Shown here in pieces: positions 48,501 to 61,162 of a stretch of DNA of 64,000 nt (position 1 is its first letter; each line of letters starts with the position of its first letter). Where the stretch lies: NCBI GenBank assembly GCA_021229015.1, contig CM037777.1, positions 57,481,608 through 57,545,607 of the forward strand. The letters run 5' to 3'. A program made the translations under genes and the position numbers. Under the pieces are notes generated by a model, which did no database searches, was not told the origin of the DNA, and saw only the letters and a program-made list of their open reading frames with translations. This stretch comes from Solen grandis (Eukaryota; Mollusca; Bivalvia; Adapedonta; Solenidae).

Positions 48501-51500
48501 TTGGTTCAGGTAAGGATGGGAAATATATAAAATAATAAGTTCCCATAGATTGTGCACACCCCCTACTTTAGGATTGTTAATTTGGAAATGAAAATGCACA
48601 CTATACATGGTCTTTCACGGAAGTCTTCAGTCTAACCAACACAGTGACATACCCGGTCTGATCCTCCAATGGACGTGCTGGAATGGTTCCGATGCATGCC
48701 CCCTACTGTCAGACTACCATCGGACATCTCAGACATGACGGCAAAAGGACTGGGACTCCGCACCGGACTTCTGCTGGGGCTGGGAGAAGGTGAGATTCTG
48801 CCGGACGTGGGCTCTACAGAAAATATATACTTATTATTCTTTTGACTTCTTTGCATTTTAAACATCAATATCAATAAGAAAGTCTCTCATCTTCACTCTG
48901 ATTGTTTTTATAAAGGGGTAAACAAAACTACAAAACAAATAAAAAGAAAGCTTTCATACCAGATGTGAGATATTGTAAATATGGAGAGGCTGTATCCAGT
49001 TATGATAACAAAAAAAACAACAACAGTAAAGTACTATGGAAGGGAATCGCCGCCAATATTCTATCTTACAACTTCTAATTTCTATGTTCTAACTTCTTTC
49101 TTACAACATCTAGTCTCCATTTCTTACTTCAACTTCTAACTTCTATATTTACAATGCTAATTCAAACTTACAGGTAAATTCTATCCCTAACTCTTGGTTT
49201 AATTTCCAACCTCTTATCTCAATCATCTGAGTTATTACTTCTAACTTCCAACTCTCAATATATATCTTCCAAACGATTTGTTCTAGTTTCTATAGTATGA
49301 AGTGGCATGACCCAGACTATGTTATGAGACATTACGACAACGTGATATAAATAGATTACGAGGTTCCCCATACATTACGCATGCATTGCGAATTTTTACA
49401 ACACGGTATCAGGTTCATTCGCCCCAAGTACACTTTCGCCCGAGTCAGTTCGCCCGAGTCGGTTCGCCCTACAATGTGGATTCATTCGCCCACATAGTGG
49501 GTTCATTCGCCCTAGTAAAGTTATAAATTAATATACAAAATGGATATTACGGTTGGTGATGAATAAATATAATTTTATTCATTCAACAAGTATAGGTATA
49601 AAGTACAAAGTATATAGGCGTAATGATCATAATAAAAGTGTCATCTTCCTTCTGAAAACACACACGTGCTGTAGGTGTGAACACATGCCATAGCAGGGTT
49701 AAATGTTAATTATGTACAACCTACAGTATTTTCGGCGTTCGTATTGTCTCATATAACATACTTATTTTTTACATCCGGTCTCTTTCATTTATGATAAGTA
49801 GGGTTGAACATGAATTAAATAAGGGCTAATAACGAAATAAACAGTGAATTTATTTATTTCTTTAATTATAAATACACCGCCAATGTAAGTGTATATTAGA
49901 TGTAAAAAAAAAAAATTTGAAACTGCCATTCTGAAGCAATAATTGTAGGACTGGAACCAAAATATGTAATAGATTTTTTTTATTAATAATAGACAATATA
50001 CTCATTCAAACATACATACATAAAACAATACAACCGAATACACAAACATTTATATATTATTTCATTCAAATCCAGCAAAATAACAATAGGGCGAACAGAC
50101 TCACATTTTAGGGCGAAAGGGTTGAGGGCAAAAGGGAATTAGGGCGAAAGGGTATAGGGCGAAAGGGAAATGGGGCGAAACGACCCATAATCTTACAACA
50201 CCTAGTCTTGCAGGGAAGTCCACTTGGTGCTGTTTGCGCTAGAAGGGTACCAGTAATACATGTACTGGTTCCATCTTCAATACAATTTATGTTCAGCCGA
50301 GAATCAATGATTTCTGGTGCCCTTCTAACTTGCAAGTTCTAACTTGTAATTTCTATATGCAATCTTCTAAATTGCGAGTCATTATTTCTAAATGATATCT
50401 TCACGAATTTACAAAATGCAACTTTTAATTACTAAGTCAAAAATAAAAAGCGGAAAAAAGAGAGATAAAATAGAAATTGACTAAAGTTTACAAGAAATTA
50501 GAAGTTGTAAGATAGAATATTGGCGGCGATTCCCTTCCATAAAGTACTATGACTCAGAGTATATATTAATGCTGAACCAAAGGTTTAAACTAAAACATTT
50601 TCATGACTTTCCTAAGCACTGGTCCAACCCATGGTAGGTAAAGATGGATTTATATAAGATGTAAAAACTAGATTAAATCAAGGTAAAGAGAAGTAAATTT
50701 AAAAGTTTAAAGGTAATTGCAACCCTACCATAGATCCAGTAATTTAAATGCTTATTTAACACAGATAAATCCATGGGACTTCCAATCCCTATTTTGTTAT
50801 AACGTTGCCTCACGTTAAACAGTACTTCTGGACCCTAAATAGTGTTTTAATACATCAGGACTGCATACATGTTCAGTATGCCTTTAATCAATAGATCACA
50901 CAGTACTCACTGTTAGGAATATTGAGAGGCAGAGAGGGCTGCTCTTTGCTTTTGAACTTCCTGAAGAGTCCCGCCCCACCAGCCAGTTTCCCACCCTCTC
51001 TCTCCTCCTTGTCCTCCCCACCCCGTACTGGGGCCGCCCAGGGCTCAGTGACCCTACCAGCTACACGCGGTCCTTCCCTGGTAACAACATCAAGCACTTT
51101 TACATGTCCATATGGTTTGGATATGCATATTTCATAGGATTTTGATTTTACTGGTGCATTTTTTTTTCATTCATTTTTCTCCAAAAAGCAGTATTTGTGT
51201 ATTTCGCAGATTCTTCAATTTTCCAGTTTACTTGAAATATATTGTAAATATGTAGTCTAAAACTATCAATGCAAACTGACGAAACTATGCTAAATATTCT
51301 TAAATGTTATCAGAAATTACTAAATCCATTAAACAGGACCAAGATAATAAGCCTAAAAAGACTATCAACATTTATCTGTCATGGTAAAGGTGTATGTATA
51401 GTGTTTGTTCAAATGTATTTTCATTGCACTGAAGTGCAGAAGTATAGTTTGACCCTATACCTCATGAATATTCATGTAAATAATTAAGACTTGATGAAAA

Positions 51501-54500
51501 TTAATTCAATGAACTTAAGACAGAATGAGAAACAATGGAATTTTCTTTGCCATGAAGACTAAGTAAAATATAAGCTACAATATTGTATGAGCAAACACAG
51601 AAGACCCTGATGTGTCCTCTCTCTTTGCCAATGCATCAAAATTAAGTCTATATGAAGTTAAAGCAGCTCACTCAGATGGTCATTGACTAAGAATTGGATT
51701 TTTAACTGTATGTGTGTATTACATTTATCAATACTCATCTATAGAAGCATGGTCACCAATGCAACCATCTCTGATTGAAAAAAAATGTGTGGTTTCCCCA
51801 TCACAGGCAATACCATCACAGATGGTAATGAAACTATATTTAGAATTATAAAACCTATATTTAGATTTTCTATTTTTATTTTTCCATCACTTGGCTGATC
51901 ACAATCACTCTTTGCACATGCCCTAACTTCAAAGGCTGAACTTACGAAATCGCTACCCCGAATTAGTGAAGACACCATGTTTGGTACATGTCACATGGTA
52001 CTGCAAGCACATGCTTCAGTGATACCGTATTCTACTCTTAACCGATTTCGCCAAGTTGTGTTTACGAAAATAAGATTTTCCTGTGCAATATGACCCTTCA
52101 CTTGCCGAGTTTATTTGTCAAGAAACAAAGACTCCTCAAACATTAACAAGGGAGAGTAGATTTTTTTTACTTTCAACCGATCACCCATGAACAAGCTGCT
52201 TTAAGGGGTAAGTTCAATGTGTCTATGTTCATAACACACAGAGGAGTCACATTAGGAGATACTCACGTGGTGCACCAAGTTTGAGCCTGACATTTCTCTG
52301 CACACTTCTTGTGACACATCATCCTGCACACATTACACTGTAGAGCTCCCTTTAACCAGATCTGGACAATACATCAAGAAATGGGTGTAAACTTAGGAGT
52401 CTAAACATATGGTTAAGAATACTGAAAGAATGAAATGAATAATAGTTCCTTGCAACAATTCAATGTTGGAGAGAACTGACAGTAAATAAATTTGCTTTAA
52501 ACATTATTTCTTTACCATCATCAGACTTTCAACTACAGACATTCACACTAACCCTTGATACACTTAGAAATCTTTATTTTTTATCTCTGCAATTTTGAGG
52601 AGTTGCAGAATAGAGAGAAAGAGAGAGACAGACAGACATACCTTCTTTCCACAGAAATTGCAGTAGGTTCCTGATGGAAGTTGTCGTGGGATAAAATTGT
52701 GTTTACCATCCTCAGGACTGCAATATATTAACTCACAGATAATATGTCATACTCTACATCTTGATACAAATACTGAAAAGCGCATTCATTTCATATTTAA
52801 GAGTAACACTTCAAATATAATTTTACATGTTTCATAGGTTTTTTGTGAAGATTTTAATTACATTATTTAAATAACAAGAACACCACATGCAGATGCCAGT
52901 GCTCATCTGCTAGAAGTGTTTGAGTAATGGGCTACATTAACCCTTTCCCTCATAGAGGAAACCATGAAAAGACCTATGCGAACAGCATAAAACCAGATCA
53001 GCCTGCGAGTAACTCGCAGGCTGATCAGGTTTTATGCTGTTCGCTGCTCCTCAGTGGTCTGGAAATGAGGATTTTGTAATTAAATTTGGTATGGTTTAAC
53101 TGTGATTTTCTGCAGATCAGGCTTTATGTGGTACCTATTGAGTGCGTCAAAATGAGTCTATATGAGGGAAAGGGTTAAAGTTTTTGCATGACGACAACAC
53201 TGACAACCCAGCCATCATAACAGCTCAACATCTTCTTCGAAACAGGCGAGCTAAAAAATGACAACTTGTGTCCAGTCCTGACTTCCCTGCTACAGTTTTT
53301 CATAAAGGAGACTACTAACTCTTTAACTGGGGTGGGAATTCGGATGACTTCAGACTGTGGTTTCAGTATCTCGCTGATTATCTCCCTTTTCTCTTGTTTC
53401 TCCAGCTTCTTAAAGGGGATGTGGATGAAAGACAGAGTGATGTCCCCCTGACAGATGTTCCGGTCAAAACCAGGATGTCCAGAGAGCGGAACTTTGGTAC
53501 GACTGAAATAATAAATATACATTCATAACATTGTCTGAATGTTCTATACAATATAGAACTTGTAATTTAAGTCTTTTTTTTTTCCTCTTCTTTTCTGGGA
53601 CCATTCATAGATGTCAAGCTGCCCCCCCCCCTTTTTTTTAAATATTCATTTTTCCAATATATGCTATTTACCACAGAAATCCCCAAGGTATATTTTCACC
53701 CCAAAATATGATAATAAGGCTTTTTTCTCCTCATCTGGAAAAAAAAAGACATGTGTTTGATTTTTCTTTTTTTTAATTGAAGTAAGGAAAGAAGGGAATT
53801 GTGCTCAGAATCATTTAAAGGTCAACTTAATATCTCATTAATCAAATGTCTGACTCTGTTTTCTAAGATAAGCTCTAAATACATAATATATGAAATGCCA
53901 CTTTAAGGTAGGTATACATTAATATACCTTAAGCCCAAGAAAGACATACCTAGCAGTGATGGTTTCCTCGGGAGACTGAAGGTACACAGTGTATTGTGCG
54001 TCCCCCTGGCCAGTCAGCAGGCAGCCCGCCACAATGTCAGCCAGGGGTATACTCACCTGCATGTGATAACAGACGGTATTTCTTGTTTGTAATTTTTCTG
54101 TTTTATTTCATGGGATGTCAAAGCAAAATGTGTTAATACTTTCTGAACTAGTCATGATTGAAAGAAAAATAAACCCTGGCTAGTTTTTGAAAAAGTTACA
54201 CTGCAAACTTTCTTTCATGTTGTTCTGGAAACACTAATCATCTGTCTTAAGGTTGTTTTGATTTAATGTCCAGCCAACAGAATTTCAGAATTCTGGTAAG
54301 GACTTTTGCCTTAATTTTGAGTATAAGTACAATGTTGCCTAACTTTGATGTCACATCGTAGACTGGTGGCTTAATACTACATCCCACACATTATCCTGAC
54401 ACTAGACCATCAATCCTGGAACTATCCTTACATGATAAGTAAGGGAGACAATCCAGTATAATTTTGAACAACTGTGACATGTCACAACCTAGAATCAAAC

Positions 54501-57500
54501 CCATTACTTCTTGGTTACAGGGCATCCATTCTGACCACTCAGCCAATGGGCAAGGTCCTTTTAATTGGCTTCAGCAATGTACCTGTGGAAGTAATAAGAA
54601 ACTATCTGAGTAAATCAAGCTTACAAAGCCTATCTTGGTCTGCACTTCATACTGCAAGAGACTGTCGGTGGGTGGAGTATTTCGAGGCTGGGAGTCGGTC
54701 CTGCTACCAGGTGCCAGCTGTTTGGATGACCTTTCACCACTCTGTGCCACCCTGCACCACACACAGATGTTCACATACTGGTCCTCATCTGCACAGTCAA
54801 ACTCAAACTCTTCGTTCCACTCTGGCTCCTTGAAAAAGAAAATCACCAATCAGTCTTATAGTTCACCATACATTTCACTTATGAGTTTCTTTTTCATTAT
54901 TTACGAAATTGACATCAGAAAAAGAAATGTGCATTTTAATAGAGATGGACTTACCATAATAAATAAATGTATGAAATTGTTTAGAGATGACTTAATAAAT
55001 TTGTGTATGAGTGGATTATGGATAAATTTGTGTGTGAGATGGACTTTATGTTGATAAATATGTGTGTGTATGGAGATGGACTTTATGTTGATAAATATGT
55101 GTGTATGGAGATTGACTTTATGTTGATAAATATATGTGTATGGAGAAGGACTTTATGTTGGTAGATATATGTGAATAGAGATGGACTTTATGCCAATACA
55201 TATGAGTATGGAGATGGACTTTATGCCAATAAATATATGTGTAAAGTTTCCTGGTTTCACAAGATATTGGACCTTCTACAAATGGCACAGGATGGGATGC
55301 AAATACAATACATTCTATTCCTATACAAAGTGGATTATTATCCCACAAACATAAACTGTGATCTAGCTGTGGCTATATTTTAACCTTAACCTTGGAGGTT
55401 TAGAGTGCTATTTTCAGCATTGACAATGCAACCTATTAAAACACAAATATATGCATCGATAAAAACTTTCAACCAACCCTGGAAAATACGACCTCCCTTG
55501 TTTTGGTTTCAGCTGTCCGTCTGTCTGATAGTTGAGTAGCTTCCCCTGGAGGGGTATTGTTGTCAACATCCACTTTCTGAAAACACAAATAATGAAAACT
55601 TTGCATTGTCATAGTTCATATCACAATCTTTTATATAATATATATATAAACCTAATTACGGTATGTTAATTTGGAGACAAACTTATACAACAAATCCCTC
55701 TCAACAGTTTCTGGGTTGTACCAGTACTTTGCACCTTGAGAGATCTTAAATATCTGTAGCTCCTAGTGGGGTTTAAACCTGCAACCATTATATCTATAGT
55801 CTATGAGCATTACATTGTACCATGGGACCACTGTCATAAGTGACCATGACTCTGCCTTAACTCTACTCTATTTAACACATGATCCAATTCTGATTTATGT
55901 GACAGCAGGAACTATCAATACAGGTGATTTATATTCTTGCATCCGACCTTGCTGTCTCACATACAGTGGTATGATACTACTAAAGTCACATTATTTTGAC
56001 ACTGGGCCAATCAGTCCTACTGGGCCAATCAGTCCTAGCACAACACCCTTTGTACTGAGTGGCAAGCAAAAGGAAGACTTATTGGTGCCATTTTCATGTA
56101 TCTGGTATGTTGCAGCAGGGAATTGAACCACAACCTCCCAATTACAGGGTAGACGCTATAACAACTTTGCCACCAAGTCATGTTTTAACACTTTTGCTGG
56201 GGAACAAATCTACATACTCTCACTACCTGACACTAAAAGAAACAATAGGAGACCTTATTCAAGCTGGTGTCACTGTGTGCCCGCTGGCGCCGTGGGTCTA
56301 TAGCTTGTTTCTGTGGGGAGGACTTAGCTGATTGACTGCGGTCCTTCAAAATAGCTGCAGGACTTGGAGCACTTTCAGACACAACCTTGATATCTTCCTC
56401 ACTTGTGGTCGACTTTCTACGAGGTACAGGCACAGCTCTTGTCTCCTTTTCACCATTTGTATCTTTACCACCAAGAAGTTTTTTCTTGCCTGACATAAGC
56501 AAAGCTTGGGCTTTCTTTCGATTGGACTTGTCATTGTTTTTATGAGATTCTGAGATGTTTTTCTGACTTGTGTCATTCACTGAGAAAGATTTACTCTCAC
56601 GCAAACATATATTCACAAAATCCTCTTGGTCATCTATCCCGTCTGTTATTGGTCCCTTTTCATCTGCCTGTATGGAGAAAAAAATGAGCAATTGTTTGAG
56701 TTAATTCATATACCAACAAAATGCGTGACACTCCAGTCATTCATGATGACTGAGGGTGTCGTAGTCCAAAGGTAGCTTACATGACTGCAGATCAAAAAGA
56801 GGTGGGTTCGAACCCCATTTTAGGGAAGAATAGACCATGACTTTCCCAGGAGCAATCTAGGAACTACTGAAAATTTCCTAGGTGCAATCTAGAAACTACT
56901 GAGAATTTCCTAGGTGCGACTAGAAACTACTGAGAATTTCCTAGGTGTGACTAGAAACTACTGAGAATTTCCTAGGTGTGACTAGAAACTACTGAGAATT
57001 TCCTAGGTGCAATCTAGAAACTACTGAGAGGGATAAGTATAAATTGTAAGAACTTATTATCTCTCACTTGTCAAAAACAAGAGTGTTCTTTGGAACACAT
57101 GTGTCAACAGACAGACAGGCAGACAGACAGAAAAGTGATCCCTATGTGTCACCTCTGCTTACAGCAGGTGACACCAAAAGGAATAAGTTTTAACTAAGGA
57201 TTCATCAATATCTTCATTAAATTATGTCAGTAACATTATGACATACTGGTAGAGCTGTCAGATTTCATTGGGAGTATATTGACAAATATGATACATCAGA
57301 TGTCCAATACTGACAAATACATGAATATGTCAAACAAAAACATGATATGGTCAATATTGTTTATTTATTCATAAGTGTATAAATACATGCAAAAATAACT
57401 TTTTTTCCTCATTTTAAGAAAAAAAAAACAAGTTATAGTCCTGCACAATGAGCAAATATAACCTTGAATACTTGCTCATTTACTTATGTAGAAATGTTAA

Positions 57501-60500
57501 ATAAAACCTTACGTCATACTCAAAAAGTTCTTGTTTGTTGTTACCTAACATTTCTTCAGTGGTTAATCCCCCAAATTGTTAAAAAAAAAGTTAGGAAATA
57601 ACAAAAATAAAAAATAAATTGTTATCTGGTAGGAAGGGTATCCAAAAACTATTCTTTTTAAGGAATGCCTATTTCAAATTTTTTTACCTCAAGATTAATT
57701 GGTGGTCCCTCAAAAGGCAGCTCTTCTGGTAAAAATCTGTCTATATGTCTTCGAACCCGTAATGACAAACTGAAAATTTCAATTTGTACAGTAATGAATT
57801 GGCTTTAACGGAACAAAATAACTGTTTACATGTAATACATTCTTTTACCTTTCTCCCCTTCCCCCTATCCTTCTGTTTTTACTGTGAGTGGGAGGTAATG
57901 AGTACAAAGTATATATATGACCAGATTATGTATTAACTACACTGGGATATCATATGATCACTGTTTTAGCCATTTTATATACACTAAAACATGGTACTGT
58001 TTGTGATACTATTTTCATTTATTGTTTATTTGGAGATGATGTCTACTTGAGACAGATATAGTGCTGCCATACTGCAGGTTCATACCATAACATGACATGA
58101 TACCACACCTAGTCACATTATCCTGACACCGGGCAAACCAGTCCTGGAATTACCCTTAATATGATGGAGCTATACCAGTACACATACTACTTTTTACGAC
58201 TTTGGTACGACCAGGAATCAAACACATAACCTGATTCCACGGCAGACTCTCTAGCCACTCTGCCAATGGTATTGGTGATGCTATTATCGAGTATATTGTC
58301 TAATCGAGAATAAAAACAATCTCAAAATAAAAGTAAGGAGGATGAGTATTTTTAACAGCAAAACCATAAAATATCCATACAATGGGCAGAAAGACACTTA
58401 ATTTAACAGAATTGTTTCTTTACACTTCCATGTTTTAGCATCACAGAATCAAAATTAAACAATTCTTCCAGAAATGTAACTACAGTCAATGTTTGATAGG
58501 TTTACTATGCAATAAAACATATATCTTTATGATTAGCTATTCTATCACTCACATTTCCCCGCCATTTCTGATCTCCTTGAAGGCATGTTTCACTGACAGG
58601 ACCCGCACATTGTTGATATGATCCACTATATCTCCCTGTAACAAAACCAGTATTATTATACCTATTATCTTTAGTCACTTGTAATACACAGAATGTATTC
58701 TATTTCCCGACACTTTACCACTATTTCCTCAGTATCACATGGGTCTCTGTGGACCCCATATTTTTCAAAATGGCTACATTTTCAAATAGGACTCAGGCAA
58801 TCACATAGATCTAATAGAAGGCCCTGACACTTCATAAAGAGCTTATATAAACCCCAAGCAACTAAAATAAAGCCCTGGCACTTGCATAGAACTAATAGGG
58901 CCCTCAAACATGATTAGAATTTCTATAGGGCTCAGGCACTTGCATAAAAACTAATATAGGGTCCTGATACTTGCATAGAACTAATACAAGGCCCTTGTAC
59001 TTGCATAAAAACTTACAAAGCACCCTGGTACTTGCATAGTGCTAATTAAGGGTCCTTGCAGGCCCCCAAACCACATATTCTATGAATCTGTAGATTATCT
59101 CCTGCAACTAGTGTCAGTGAGTCATACCTTCTGTATATCAGCAATGGAGGCTGGGCTGTCTGGCAGTACACTCTCAACCACCACCCTTTTCTTGTTGTTG
59201 TAAGACTTCTCACCAGGGGTTTGCTGGAGAAAAAATGGTTACAAATACTTGCTTCCATCCCTAACAATTAACTATTCAATAACTGAGGAAATTTATATAA
59301 TAATTAGGGCTGTGCATTGCCATTTTTTTCTGTCACGATACGTATCACCATATTTGTTTTTTCAAAAGATGCAATTCATGGTACGTTTTGCAGAAACAAA
59401 TGAATTGCGATGCGTATTGTGATATTTAAGTGGCAATGCAATACATATCACGATACTTACTTTCATACTTTAAACCAATAGATGTTTATATAAAAACTTC
59501 TTTAACTGTTCACAGTATTAATTTCAAAACTCAGATTATAAACTTTAACAAGAACAAAGCATATCATTTATACTATTAACTGTCATTGTGAAAGTAAAAA
59601 AAGAAAAATACTATAAAAAGTTAAAACCTGTCAAGTTGTTAATCAATCTAACTAATTTGAGCTTGTCTGCAGAACACGTGAATCAATTGTCTTATCCTGG
59701 CTAATGAAATGGCACGTAACAGTTTCATAGGATATTGTGCTTCTTGATGCCCAACCATCACTTGTCAACCAAACTCCATGTACGTTTTTTAGTTCACAAA
59801 TGACCCTCTGTCTAACATTTTCATACATTTCTAGAATTAGTCTATCAGAAAAGAATTGACGAGTAGGCAGAGTGTACCTGGGCTCAAGGACTGTAAGCAA
59901 ATGTTTGAAACCCATGTTTTAACAACATTGAATGGTCTCAGGTCTCCCACAATAAATTCACAGACAGCCCTTGTTATGTCATCTTTCTCTTTGGCATTCA
60001 GTTCTTTAGAAGATTTGCGAGCAGAACTTACCATAGTCAAAAGAGTTGGCTGTGACTTTTCACATTTAGTTACATCCGATTTTTGCATTTTATCAATTGT
60101 CATACCATGTTTTCTCAAGAGATGTGTATTCAGATTGGTTGTATTGCAAGAGTATTTTAACTTCGATTTGCATATTTTGCAAATCCGTTTCTAACTCTCC
60201 GTCTTTGTCAGTTCCTAGGTATCCAAAGTGTTGCCATATTGTGCCTTATATGTTGAGGACGGACTGACTATAGTTTCTCCTTCTTGAAGAAAATTTACAG
60301 TCGGCATGTTTATTTTTACTTTTTTCCAGGAAAATGACATAAGCGGTAGCATATGTATAAACACGTAATGAAAATCACTTGGCATATTGTTATCGTCTTC
60401 ATTTCAAGCACGACTGAACTTAAACATATTCAACGTCATTAAATTTATTTTCACAAACACAAATCAATATAATTAAATTATTTATCGACAAATTGGTTAA

Positions 60501-61119
60501 AACAGTGATTGATATATATATACAATGTATATATTATTTAGGGGCTTATTACTGCAGACACAGTTTAGAACTAAACAGAAATGAGATGACAACGATATGA
60601 CAATTGTTGAATTTATCAGAAGGTTGTTTAGTTTCTACTGGCATATCCATTTTTGAGTTGTTGTTTTTTATCCCTCTCACTCTCTATTTTTTTTTTCTGT
60701 AAGAAATTGTTCGCGTATTGCGATATTTGTCAGCCGCATCGTTGTATCGCAAGGTAAAATCTGTATTGCATCACGATATATTGCCATTTACAATTTCTTT
60801 CTGATGCATACATCGAGGACAAGGCAAATCGCGATGCATTGATGAATCGTTACACCTCTAGGGATAATCAGACTACCTAGACTAAATGAGCATTAACATT
60901 ATCAATTCTCTGGTTTATACATGTATTTGATCATGCAGGAGGTATCTTTAATTCTAATGGTATAATGCTGTTATTCAGACTAGATGTGGGTGTTCCTCGG
61001 AACACTTGTGTCGCCTGCATTTAAGCATGTTTGATGAAAGAATTGACTAGAAAATCGATCTTTTGACAAATTATTGATAAAGCATAATCTATTTTGTGAG
61101 GTACAAAATAACACCAAAT

Positions 61120-61162
<43 letters not shown>

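Noticed and set aside
54474..55054. Two + strand frames of 119 and 139 codons
   Set aside because: Antisense shadow of the PDZD8 C2 exon plus SINE and minisatellite sequence.
59652..60240. Domesticated ZBED-like host gene
   Set aside because: Two frameshifts, no start-to-stop frame, and transposon ends on both sides.
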